From: Rhodospirillales bacterium
Lineage (GTDB): Bacteria; Pseudomonadota; Alphaproteobacteria; Acetobacterales; Acetobacteraceae
DNA length: 8,010 nt
Assembly: GCA_018971905.1 (NCBI GenBank)
Contig: JAGWZS010000081.1
Coordinates: 1-8,010, forward strand
Direction: 5' to 3'
Shown: piece after piece, positions 1 through 6,316 of the stretch
How the letters are laid out: every line of letters starts with the position of its first letter
How positions within the stretch are numbered: the stretch's first letter is position 1
Position numbers and translations under genes: made by a program
Notes under the pieces: generated by a model
Database searches by the model: none
What the model was told of the DNA's origin: nothing
Seen by the model: the letters and a program-made list of their open reading frames with translations, nothing else

Positions 1-1
1 G

Positions 2-1015
2 AAAACCTCCAATCTCTGCGCCGAGATCACCCTGCCCACGGGCATCGACCAGTACGGCAAGCAGCGCACCGCCGTATGCTGCCTCTCCTCGCTGAACCTG
101 GAAACCTGGTTCGAATGGCACCAGGACGAGCAATTCATCGAAGACGTGATGCGCTTCCTGGACAATGTGCTGGAGGATTTCATCCAGAAGGCGCCGGATT
201 CCATGGAACGCGCGAAATATGCGGCCTTCCGCGAGCGTTCCATCGGACTCGGCGTGATGGGTTTTCACTCCTTCCTGCAGGACAATTCCATCCCCTGGGA
301 AAGCGTGATGGCGAAGGTGTGGAACACCAGCATGTTCAAACACATTCGCGCCGCTGCGGACAAAGCCTCCAAGACCCTCGCGGCCGAGCGCGGCGCCTGC
401 CCAGATGCGAAGGATTACGGTATCGAGGAGCGTTTCTCCCACAAGATGGCGATCGCGCCCACCGCGTCCATCTCCATCATCGCGGGCAACGCCTCGCCGG
501 GCATCGAACCCATCAGCGCCAACGTATTCCTACAAAAAACCCTTTCGGGCAGCTTCTCGGTACGCAACCGCGCGTTAAAGAAAGTGCTGGCGGCGCATGG
601 GCAGGATAACGAGGAGATCTGGTCCTCCATCACCACCACCAAAGGCTCGGTCCAGCATCTGGACTTCCTGAGTCAGCATGAAAAAGACGTGTTCAAAACC
701 GCATTCGAACTGGACCAGCGCTGGATCATCGAACACGCGGCGGACCGCACACCCTTCATCTGCCAGAGCCAATCAATCAATCTGTTCCTGCCGGCCAATG
801 TGCACAAGCGCGACCTGCACCAGATTCATTACCAGGCGTGGAAGAAGGGCGTGAAGTCGCTCTATTACTGCCGTTCGCTCTCCATCCAGCGCGCGGACAA
901 TGTGTCTGAGAAAAAGGCGACGATTTCCTTGGACATGCCGGTTGCCAACGATGCCGCAACGCCAGTCCCCCTGGCCGCCAGCGGCAATTATGAGGAGTGC
1001 CTGGCCTGCCAGTAA
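2..1015 (+). CDS. nrdA: Ribonucleoside-diphosphate reductase class Ia, alpha (large) subunit, C-terminal part
   Basis: This is the catalytic subunit of aerobic ribonucleotide reductase, which reduces NDPs to dNDPs in the cytoplasm together with NrdB. The gene is open at the left edge; the 337 codons seen are the C-terminal part. Directly visible is the catalytic motif N-L-C-A-E (codons 11-25), matching the Asn, thiyl-radical Cys and Glu of the E. coli enzyme (N437, C439, E441). The Cys at 77-79 in V-C-C-L-S-S-L-N matches the second active-site cysteine (C462). The Tyr-Tyr pair (863-868, in LYYCRS) matches the radical-transfer tyrosines Y730/Y731. The protein ends in ECLACQ, whose C-x-x-C is the swinging-tail cysteine pair re-reduced by thioredoxin or glutaredoxin. 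The ATP-cone and specificity regions lie outside the window, as would any upstream NrdR boxes. nrdB follows after 35 nt, so co-transcription is very likely. Nothing is missing among the visible key residues. Confidence 0.97.
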   Translation, partial: KTSNLCAEITLPTGIDQYGKQRTAVCCLSSLNLETWFEWHQDEQFIEDVMRFLDNVLEDFIQKAPDSMERAKYAAFRERSIGLGVMGFHSFLQDNSIPWESVMAKVWNTSMFKHIRAAADKASKTLAAERGACPDAKDYGIEERFSHKMAIAPTASISIIAGNASPGIEPISANVFLQKTLSGSFSVRNRALKKVLAAHGQDNEEIWSSITTTKGSVQHLDFLSQHEKDVFKTAFELDQRWIIEHAADRTPFICQSQSINLFLPANVHKRDLHQIHYQAWKKGVKSLYYCRSLSIQRADNVSEKKATISLDMPVANDAATPVPLAASGNYEECLACQ

Positions 1016-1050
1016 GGCGGCCACAGCATTATTTTTGAAGGATCGGGGTC

Positions 1051-2106
1051 ATGGCCCAGTCTCTGAAGGCGTTTATGATGAGTGGACAGATTGTTGCCGC
1101 CCCTGAAGCGGAGAAGAAAATGGATTTGCTGACCGAGAATCCGGTCTACAAGCCGTTCCGTTACCCCTGGGCTTATGAGGCGTGGCTGACACAGCAGCGC
1201 GTGCATTGGCTGCCGGAGGAAGTGCCGCTCGCCGATGACGTGAAAGACTGGCACAAGAACATTACCGATGCGGAGCGTAATCTGCTCAGCCAGATATTCC
1301 GCTTTTTCACCCAGGCGGATGTTGAGGTGAATAACTGCTACATGAAGCAGTATTCCCAGGTGTTCAAACCCACCGAGGTGCTGATGATGCTCTCGGCCTT
1401 CTCGAACATCGAGACCGTGCATATCGCCGCCTATTCGCATCTGCTGGATACGGTGGGCATGCCGGAGGTTGAGTATCAGGCCTTCCTCAAATACAAAGAG
1501 ATGAAGGATAAATACGATTACATGCACAGCTTCTCGATGGAGAACAAGCATGAGATCGCCAAAACTCTTGCCGCTTTCGGGGCCTTTACGGAAGGGCTTC
1601 AGCTTTTTGCCTCCTTCGCAATTCTGCTGAATTTCCCGCGCTTCAACAAAATGAAGGGCATGGGCCAGATCATCACCTGGTCTGTGCGTGATGAATCACT
1701 GCATTGCGAGAGCATCACCAAGCTGTTCCGCACCTTCATTTCCGAAAACCCGGAAATCTGGACGGAGGAATTGCGCAGGGAAATCTATCTCACCTGCGCC
1801 ACCATCGTGGACCATGAAGACGCGTTTATCGACCTCGCCTTCGAGCTTGGCGCGGTTGAGGGCCTGACGGCCGAGGAGGTAAAAACCTATATCCGCTACA
1901 TCGCGGACCGGCGCTTAGGGGGGCTGGGGCTAAACGCGCTGTTCCACGTGGAAAAGAACCCTCTGCCCTGGCTGGACGAAATGCTGAACGCGGTGGAGCA
2001 CACGAACTTCTTCGAAAACCGCTCCACCGAATATAGCAAGGCAGCCACGTCTGGCTCTTGGGAAGATGCCTTTACCGACTTCGACCCGCCGGTCAGCCCC
2101 GCCTGA
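1051..2106 (+). CDS. nrdB: Ribonucleoside-diphosphate reductase class Ia, beta (small, radical-bearing) subunit
   Basis: NrdB is the diiron/tyrosyl-radical subunit that generates and stores the radical passed to NrdA. The 351-aa product has a complete set of iron ligands with the spacing of E. coli R2: D90, E121, H124, E181, E215 and H218. The radical tyrosine is Y128, in ETVHIAAY. It is therefore a standard tyrosyl-radical enzyme and not one of the variants lacking the tyrosine. The C-terminal tail contains FENRSTEYSKA; Y328 probably corresponds to the radical-transfer tyrosine Y356 of E. coli, in a context closer to eukaryotic-type R2 (inference from memory). The last residues are acidic and aromatic (FTDFD), as expected of the peptide that docks on NrdA. 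The start at 1051 has a good Shine-Dalgarno (GAAGGA, 1037-1042) with 8 nt spacing. It is downstream of nrdA in an operon; the next gene is 264 nt away. Confidence 0.98.
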   Translation: MAQSLKAFMMSGQIVAAPEAEKKMDLLTENPVYKPFRYPWAYEAWLTQQRVHWLPEEVPLADDVKDWHKNITDAERNLLSQIFRFFTQADVEVNNCYMKQYSQVFKPTEVLMMLSAFSNIETVHIAAYSHLLDTVGMPEVEYQAFLKYKEMKDKYDYMHSFSMENKHEIAKTLAAFGAFTEGLQLFASFAILLNFPRFNKMKGMGQIITWSVRDESLHCESITKLFRTFISENPEIWTEELRREIYLTCATIVDHEDAFIDLAFELGAVEGLTAEEVKTYIRYIADRRLGGLGLNALFHVEKNPLPWLDEMLNAVEHTNFFENRSTEYSKAATSGSWEDAFTDFDPPVSPA

Positions 2107-2370
2107 CCATCTTGCTAGGTAAAATTTCGTTATCAGGCATAACAAAAACGCTCTTAACATTTTCATTTTTCATCATAGGTCAATTCCCTCTGGCGCCGCA
2201 GTCAAATATCTCCTAATAAATGACACTGGGATGTCTTTGTTGATTGAGTACGTCACCGACAAGGATAGAAGGGGCGGCGCGGTATAAAAATTGATACAAC
2301 TGGATAGAAACAACCCACACTTCGCCTCCCGTGAGTTTTGCAACTTTTTTAATACCGGACCAAAACAAAT
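2107..2370. other. AT-rich intergenic region between nrdB and the 96-aa gene
   Basis: This 264-nt stretch is markedly richer in A+T than its surroundings and has no convincing gene on either strand. Near the nrdB end, GTTAT (2129-2133) and ATAAC (2139-2143) form a 5-bp stem with a 5-nt loop, extended past a mismatch by TTT/AAA. T-rich sequence follows about 10 nt later (2151-2170), so this could be a weak terminator, but it lacks a G+C-rich stem. The right half contains promoter-like hexamers (TTGATT at 2240-2245, TTGATA at 2291-2296, TATAAA at 2283-2288, TAATAC at 2350-2355), but none pairs at a convincing 16-18 nt spacing. The octamer GGATAGAA occurs twice, at 2263-2270 and 2302-2309. The region most likely carries the nrdAB 3' end and the promoter of the downstream gene; the exact sites cannot be assigned. 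Confidence 0.4.
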
Positions 2371-2661
2371 ATGGCAGGTTTGACAAACCCTGAGGACGAC
2401 ATCGACGACGCCGGCCATCGGCCTCAATCCGGTGCGCCGCGCTACAGCCGCCGTTTGTCTGACAAGATTTTACTTGCCTTCCATCACGCCTGCGACCAGG
2501 GCGATTACGAGATTGCGGAGCAGTTGCTGCGCATTCTGGAATCCATGCTCACCCGCCGCACCGTTCCGCCAGATGCGAACCGGCGCAAGAGCATAGAAAG
2601 CCTGGTTGCCGCGCATGAGCGGCTATGGCATCTGCGCCACCCTGAGGAAAACTTCAACTGA
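2371..2661 (+). CDS. Small conserved-looking hypothetical protein (96 aa)
   Basis: I cannot assign a function. The 96-aa product has a polar, probably disordered N-terminus (residues 1-22). A predicted helical core follows at about 28-52, with ILLAFHHACDQGDYEIAEQL as its centre. A second helix lies at about 69-88 and is rich in Arg, Glu, Ala and Leu. The core pattern 'A-C-D-Q-G-D-x-x-x-A-E-x-L-L' is one I recall from short uncharacterised proteins of Rhodospirillales, and it resembles one TPR- or ankyrin-like helix pair. There is no signal peptide, membrane segment or cysteine-pair motif. Codon use is GC-rich and like the neighbours, which supports real coding. It stands alone on the plus strand, 264 nt after nrdB, and converges on the DUF6134 gene. 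The Shine-Dalgarno is poor (the leader is A-rich, AAAACAAAT before ATG), so the start is plausible but not certain; the next in-frame Met is far inside the protein. Confidence 0.75.
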   Translation: MAGLTNPEDDIDDAGHRPQSGAPRYSRRLSDKILLAFHHACDQGDYEIAEQLLRILESMLTRRTVPPDANRRKSIESLVAAHERLWHLRHPEENFN

Positions 2662-2697
2662 ATCAGCCCCCGGCACACCTGGCGGGGCTCAGTTCAG
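2658..2697. terminator. Hairpin between converging stop codons, candidate bidirectional terminator
   Basis: Inverted repeats CTGAA (2658-2662) with TTCAG (2693-2697), and AGCCCC (2665-2670) with GGGGCT (2684-2689), form a two-part stem. The parts are separated by a small internal loop (TC against CAG) and enclose a 13-nt loop. The structure includes the stop codon of the 96-aa gene (2659-2661) and the stop codon of the DUF6134 gene (2689-2691). On the minus strand it is followed by a short T run (complement of 2647-2651). On the plus strand the following sequence (GTATTTCTG) is only weakly T-rich. A role as shared terminator for the two converging genes is inferred. Confidence 0.5.
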
Positions 2698-3363
2698 GTA
2701 TTTCTGATACACTTCATGGCCCAGCACATGAAATTCAAAGCCTGACCATTGACCATTTTGGTCATACCAAAGCGACATGTGTAATTTCCCGGTGACATCA
2801 AAACGCCGCGCCAGGATCGTGCCACCATTGGCCGCAGGCAGGCTGTTCCAGCCAGGCGAGCTTACAATGGCGGGATAATGTCGGCCCGTTTCCACGTTTA
2901 AAATCATCGCCTTCAGCATGGCTTGGTTCCAATACGTCATCGGCAGCATCGGTGGGCTGCCGGTGTAGCGGTAATCCCCGGCCTTGGTGCTCTGCACCGC
3001 ATAGCCGCCTGGAATTTGAGCCGCCTGCACAACAAGCCGCGTGCCGTTATGGTTCACCGTGCTGGCAAGGCTGGTGAACACACCATCCCGCCAATATTCA
3101 GAAACGCTGCCCTGATAGCGAAACACGGCAATACCTGCCACGGTCACAACCATTTCAACATTGGTGTCCACCCGCAGGCAATTGCCAGACTGCGTGAACG
3201 CCACATGATGCTCCCCAACTGGCGTGCCATTGCGGAGAATTTTGAAGCACAGCGCGCCACAAGGGGGCACCGGCAGCACCGCCCCCGCCGGCCTGCCCGC
3301 CGCCAGAGCCGCCGCGCCCGCCAAAAACCCACGCCGTTCAAGCTGCTTTAGAATCGGTTTCAT
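2689..3363 (-). CDS. DUF6134-like exported protein with twin-arginine signal
   Basis: The 224-aa product begins MKPILKQLERRGFLAGAAAL. Twin arginines R10-R11 are followed by G-F-L and a short Ala/Leu/Gly hydrophobic stretch, a typical Tat signal. An A-G-A site near residues 26-28 is a plausible cleavage point. The mature part resembles the DUF6134 family as I remember it. It has F-K-I-L-R-N-G-T-P-V-G-E-H (40-52), a beta-rich body with SEYWRDG (88-94), the P-M-T-Y-W-N segment (141-146), and a C-terminal LWYDQNGQWSGFEF (198-211). The predicted fold is all beta; biochemical role and ligand are unknown to me. I chose the start at 3363 over an in-frame ATG at 3513 because the signal peptide begins there and AGAAGGG lies just upstream (3367-3373). 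The longer version would overlap the SixA gene by 75 nt. It diverges from that gene and ends in the shared hairpin with the 96-aa gene. Confidence 0.85.
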   Translation of the reverse strand: MKPILKQLERRGFLAGAAALAAGRPAGAVLPVPPCGALCFKILRNGTPVGEHHVAFTQSGNCLRVDTNVEMVVTVAGIAVFRYQGSVSEYWRDGVFTSLASTVNHNGTRLVVQAAQIPGGYAVQSTKAGDYRYTGSPPMLPMTYWNQAMLKAMILNVETGRHYPAIVSSPGWNSLPAANGGTILARRFDVTGKLHMSLWYDQNGQWSGFEFHVLGHEVYQKYLN

Positions 3364-3438
3364 TTGCCCTTCTGCATAATTTCGAATGCACGAATTGGCA
3401 TAGAGGCAGAGGCGACAGGCTTTCTCTATCGTGGCACA
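3364..3438. promoter_or_regulatory. Divergent promoter region of the DUF6134 and SixA-like genes
   Basis: This is the 75-nt gap between two divergent starts, so it must hold at least the leader and probably the promoters of both genes. For the minus-strand gene, an AT-rich AAATTATGC-like segment (about 3375-3384 read on the minus strand) is a possible -10 region. For the plus strand, TTGGCA (3395-3400) could be a -35 box, but no good -10 box lies 16-18 nt downstream. The sites are not resolved; the call rests on gene geometry. Confidence 0.3.
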
Positions 3439-3969
3439 ATGACACTTATGCACCAGTTGATTTTTCTTCGTCATGCCAAGGCTGAAGCAGAAGCCCGGGG
3501 GCAGTCTGACCATAGCCGCGCGCTAACGGATAAGGGCCGCCACGCCGCAAAAAAAATCGGCCAGGCGATGCGCACGGCAGGGCTGGCGCCCGAGGTCGTG
3601 CTGGTTTCCACCGCCACCCGCACGCAGCAAACCCTGGAGGAACTTGAAAACACGCCCGTATGGGATGAATGGCCAAATATCGATTCACTGCCGCAGCTTT
3701 ACATGGCAACACCGCAGCAAATGCTCGGCATCCTGCAAAACCTGCCGGAGACCGTGCGCAGCGCCATCGTCATCGGCCATAATCCTGGCTTGCACGGGCT
3801 GGCATTGGAACTGGCTGGCGCAACCCGGCCCGACCCCGCCACCGCACGAATCGACGAAGGCTACCCAACCGGGGCTCTGGCCGAATTTCTCGTCACCACC
3901 AGCTGGAAGCAGCTCGGCCAGGGCGGCGCCAGCCTCAAGCGCTTCCTGCTGCCCAAGGATCTCGGCTGA
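3439..3969 (+). CDS. SixA-type histidine phosphatase superfamily protein
   Basis: The 176-aa product belongs to the histidine phosphatase (phosphoglycerate-mutase-like) superfamily and most resembles SixA, which dephosphorylates phosphohistidine on phosphorelay or PTS proteins. The signature L-R-H-A-K-A-E (residues 10-16) supplies the nucleophile H12 with R11. R61 lies in S-T-A-T-R-T-Q-Q-T, and the second catalytic histidine H114 in V-I-G-H-N-P-G-L-H. R-A-L-T-D-K-G-R (27-34) is also typical of SixA. The protein is soluble, with no signal peptide. The ATG at 3439 (or the one at 3448) puts the RHA motif at the usual distance from the N-terminus; neither has a strong Shine-Dalgarno. It converges on the MFS gene with only 12 nt between stop codons. 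The physiological substrate cannot be told from sequence, and no histidine kinase or PTS gene is in the window. Confidence 0.9.
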   Translation: MTLMHQLIFLRHAKAEAEARGQSDHSRALTDKGRHAAKKIGQAMRTAGLAPEVVLVSTATRTQQTLEELENTPVWDEWPNIDSLPQLYMATPQQMLGILQNLPETVRSAIVIGHNPGLHGLALELAGATRPDPATARIDEGYPTGALAEFLVTTSWKQLGQGGASLKRFLLPKDLG

Positions 3970-3981
3970 TGCTGTGCGGCG

Positions 3982-5415
3982 CTACCTGAGAGGCGGGGCC
4001 GAGCGGGTCAGTGCATCTCCCGCTGCCTCCGGCAGCCGTGCGCACAGCGGAATAGCCAAGGCGGCCACCCCGCTTACAATCAAAAACGCTACTCTGTATT
4101 CCAACAGCCCGGACGCTGAATGGCCAAACGCCCAACCGGAGATCTCCAGGCTCGCCGCCCCCACAACCACCCCCATGGTCAGGGAGAGCTGCTGCACCGT
4201 GGCATAAAGCGTGGTGGCGGCGGCCATGCGCGGCCGGGCGATATCGCCATACGCGATCGCGTTGAAGGCGGTGAATTGCAGGGAGCGGAAAAACCCGGCG
4301 ATAAACAGCACCAGACTCATCAGCAGCCCTGGCCAGGCGGGTGAAAATACCGCCGTGACAGCCATGGAGGCCACCGCCGCCACCCCGTTCCACATCAACA
4401 CGGCGCGGAAGCCAAAGCGGGAGAGCAGCGGCTGCGTGGCCAGCTTCATCGCAAAGGCGCCAGCGGCCGCGGCAAAGGTGATCATGCCGCTCTGCAGAGG
4501 CGACTTGCCAAAGCCAAGCTGCAACATGAGCGGCAGCAGAAACGGCAGCGCCCCCACTGAAACCCGGAAAAAGCTGCCTGCTGTCACGGAAACCCGGAAC
4601 GTATCCACCTTGAACAAGGTAAAATCCAGCACCGGGTTATCCATCCGCCGCGCGTGCCGCCAGTAGGCCAGGCAGGCGCCAACACCTGCCATAAAGGCAA
4701 AAACGGTCCAGAAGGCTGGCACCAGCCCGCGGCCCAGGGTTTCCATTCCGGCCATCAACAGCGCCATGGCCAGGCCAGACAGTACCAGGCCCAGCGTATC
4801 GAGATGCCCGCCGCGCCCTTCCTCGCGCACATCTGGAATGAACAATGAAACCGCGGCCACGCCGGCCACACCAACGGGTACGTTGATATCGAAAACCCAA
4901 CGCCAGGACGCAAAAGAAACAATAAACCCGCCAAGCGGCGGCCCCAGCACAGGGCCCAGCAGTGCAGGCATTGTCAGCCATGTCATGGCCGTTACCATTT
5001 GCGCGCGGCTGACCGAGCGCAGCAGCAACAGCCGCCCCACCGGCAGCATCATTGCGCCACCAGCACCCTGCACAACCCGCGCCATCACCAACACCAGCAA
5101 ATTGGGGGCGATGCCGCACACAATCGAACCGAGGGTGAAGATGATGATCGCAGCGCGGAACACCTGCCGGGCGCCGAACCGATCCGCCACCCAGCCCGAG
5201 GCCGGAATGAACACCGAAAGCGCGATGAGATAGGAAGTTACACAAACGCTCATGTCGAGCGGGTTTATGCGGAAGCTGCGCGCCATGGCGGGCAGCGCTG
5301 TTGTCACCACAGTCGAATCCAGGGTTTGCATAAATAACGCAACCGCAACAATAACCGCCGTGGTGCGCATACGCCAGGCGGGCATTTCCGGTTCCGGGGG
5401 CGGGGCGTCAGCCAT
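3982..5415 (-). CDS. MFS exporter, DHA2 (EmrB/QacA-like) family
   Basis: This 477-aa inner-membrane protein has the hallmarks of proton-coupled drug exporters of the DHA2 family. Motif D1 is L-D-S-T-V-V-T-T-A-L-P (32-42), motif A is G-W-V-A-D-R-F-G-A-R (74-83), and the antiporter motif C is around L-G-P-V-L-G-P-P-L-G-G (153-163). S-W-R-W-V-F-D-I-N-V-P-V-G (170-182), very characteristic of EmrB-type proteins, follows. I count roughly 14 hydrophobic segments after a short Pro-rich cytosolic N-terminus, as expected for this family. The length is a little below the roughly 500 aa common for EmrB. There is no EmrA/HlyD adaptor or TetR-type regulator in the window, so substrate and outer-membrane coupling are unknown. 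It is the last gene of the minus-strand cluster, 27 nt after the Trm112-like gene, with a modest AGGT ribosome site; co-transcription is likely but functional linkage is doubtful. Confidence 0.92.
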   Translation of the reverse strand: MADAPPPEPEMPAWRMRTTAVIVAVALFMQTLDSTVVTTALPAMARSFRINPLDMSVCVTSYLIALSVFIPASGWVADRFGARQVFRAAIIIFTLGSIVCGIAPNLLVLVMARVVQGAGGAMMLPVGRLLLLRSVSRAQMVTAMTWLTMPALLGPVLGPPLGGFIVSFASWRWVFDINVPVGVAGVAAVSLFIPDVREEGRGGHLDTLGLVLSGLAMALLMAGMETLGRGLVPAFWTVFAFMAGVGACLAYWRHARRMDNPVLDFTLFKVDTFRVSVTAGSFFRVSVGALPFLLPLMLQLGFGKSPLQSGMITFAAAAGAFAMKLATQPLLSRFGFRAVLMWNGVAAVASMAVTAVFSPAWPGLLMSLVLFIAGFFRSLQFTAFNAIAYGDIARPRMAAATTLYATVQQLSLTMGVVVGAASLEISGWAFGHSASGLLEYRVAFLIVSGVAALAIPLCARLPEAAGDALTRSAPPLR

Positions 5416-5442
5416 TCAACCTGGCGCTGCTTATCCGCCGCC

Positions 5443-5637
5443 TCACTTGTCCAGCGGCCGCGCTTCCTCCGCCAGCATCACCGGAATGCCGTTGTGGATG
5501 GGAAAGGCCAGACCCGCCTTTTCGCTGATCAGTTCATTACGATTCCGGTCATACTTCAGCATCCCGCGCGTTACGGGGCAAATCAGCATTTCCAGCAGGC
5601 GGGGGTCCAATCCCGGTTCGTCTGTTTCATCTGTCAT
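5443..5637 (-). CDS. Trm112-like / UPF0434 (YcaR) small protein
   Basis: The 64-aa product matches the Trm112p-like small-protein family. The core is [16 protein letters not shown] (14-29), then [14 protein letters not shown] (34-47) and [14 protein letters not shown] (49-62). Eukaryotic and archaeal Trm112 is a zinc-binding activator of methyltransferases acting on tRNA, rRNA and release factors; the role of the bacterial form is poorly defined. Only C20 remains here. Where E. coli YcaR has further Cys (C-P-V-C and E-L-I-C), this protein has T23 and S38, so zinc binding through the usual ligands is unlikely. From memory, this loss is common in alphaproteobacterial members. The start lies 3 nt after the LON-domain gene's stop, indicating translational coupling; a separate Shine-Dalgarno is weak (GCGAG). 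Confidence 0.93.
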   Translation of the reverse strand: MTDETDEPGLDPRLLEMLICPVTRGMLKYDRNRNELISEKAGLAFPIHNGIPVMLAEEARPLDK

Positions 5638-5640
5638 GTG

Positions 5641-6312
5641 TCAACTCGCTTTTGGTGTTTTTCCGTCTTCCGTGCCGCCCTCGAAGGAATCGATCTCCAG
5701 CAACGCCCGCAAGGCCGCCGCGCGCAGCATCGGATCTTTGGCTTCCAGCAGCGCCTGTTTTTCTTCCTGCGCAAAGGGGCAAGCCATGCAAAGCGAAACC
5801 ACCAGGGCCGCATTGTTCATTTCGGCAATCGTCTCCCAATTCGCCTCAATTCCCGCGGTGGCGAAATACCGGGCAAGCGCATCCAGCAATATCTGCCGGG
5901 GAAAAGGCAACACATCGGCAGGCTGGTGCAGATCCGCCGCAAAGCCGGAAAGCCCGGCACGCACCCGCCGGTAGCCGCGCCGCATTTCAATCTCCTCGGC
6001 GATGCCAAAACGAATCACACCGCTCAAGGTAATTAAATACCGCCCATCGCCGGTTTCCTCGAAAGCGGAAATGCGGCCCAGGCAGCCGGTACGGTAAAGC
6101 CCTGGCCCGTTCTCTCCGCGCGGCAGGCGCTTGTCGGGCTGCACCATGCCAAAATAACGCCCCTGCCCCAGCGCATCCTCAACCATCGCCAGATAGCGCG
6201 GCTCAAAAATATTCAACGGCAGCCGCCCCTGTGGCAGCAGCAGCGCGCCGCCCAGCGGAAAAACCGGAAACTCTTCCGGCAAATCCTCCAGCATTGGTGG
6301 CGGCATACTCAT
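5641..6312 (-). CDS. Stand-alone LON substrate-binding-domain protein
   Basis: The 223-aa product consists essentially of the N-terminal (substrate-recognition) domain of Lon protease, without the AAA+ ATPase and Ser-Lys protease domains. Diagnostic stretches are F-P-V-F-P-L-G-G-A-L-L-L-P-Q-G (15-29), L-P-L-N-I-F-E-P-R-Y (31-40) and Y-R-T-G-C-L-G-R-I (73-81). A helical C-terminal half follows with S-L-C-M-A-C-P-F (173-180) and E-K-Q-A-L-L-E (184-190). Such proteins are common in alphaproteobacteria; the function is not established, and peptide or unfolded-protein binding is inferred from the Lon domain. I chose the start at 6312 over an in-frame ATG at 6390 because the longer form runs 76 nt into the thioredoxin gene. 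The chosen ATG has AGGTAAG a few bases upstream and lies only 4 nt after that gene's stop. No signal peptide or membrane segment is seen. Confidence 0.94.
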   Translation of the reverse strand: MSMPPPMLEDLPEEFPVFPLGGALLLPQGRLPLNIFEPRYLAMVEDALGQGRYFGMVQPDKRLPRGENGPGLYRTGCLGRISAFEETGDGRYLITLSGVIRFGIAEEIEMRRGYRRVRAGLSGFAADLHQPADVLPFPRQILLDALARYFATAGIEANWETIAEMNNAALVVSLCMACPFAQEEKQALLEAKDPMLRAAALRALLEIDSFEGGTEDGKTPKAS

Positions 6313-6316
6313 GCGC

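Noticed and set aside
988..1551. A 187-aa reading frame on the minus strand
   Set aside because: It lies opposite nrdA/nrdB, which have complete sets of conserved catalytic residues; the antisense product is His/Leu-rich and shows no recognisable domain.
2129..2147. Small hairpin after nrdB as a rho-independent terminator
   Set aside because: The stem is only 5 A/T-rich pairs plus a mismatch and the T-rich run starts too far downstream; I mention it only within the intergenic entry.
2173..2427. An 84-aa minus-strand reading frame in the intergenic region
   Set aside because: It extends into the 96-aa gene on the other strand, has low-GC atypical codon use and no recognisable motif.
3364..3438. 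N-terminal extension of the SixA-like protein starting at 3364
   Set aside because: Family members begin a few residues before the L-R-H-A motif; the extension has no family similarity and fills the divergent intergenic region.
3364..3513. N-terminal extension of the DUF6134 protein starting at 3513
   Set aside because: It would overlap the SixA-like gene and bury the twin-arginine signal 60 residues inside the protein.
4211..5337. Several plus-strand reading frames of 74-155 aa within the MFS gene
   Set aside because: They are opposite-strand shadows of a clear 14-segment transporter with intact MFS motifs; their compositions are Pro/Arg/Thr-rich without domains.
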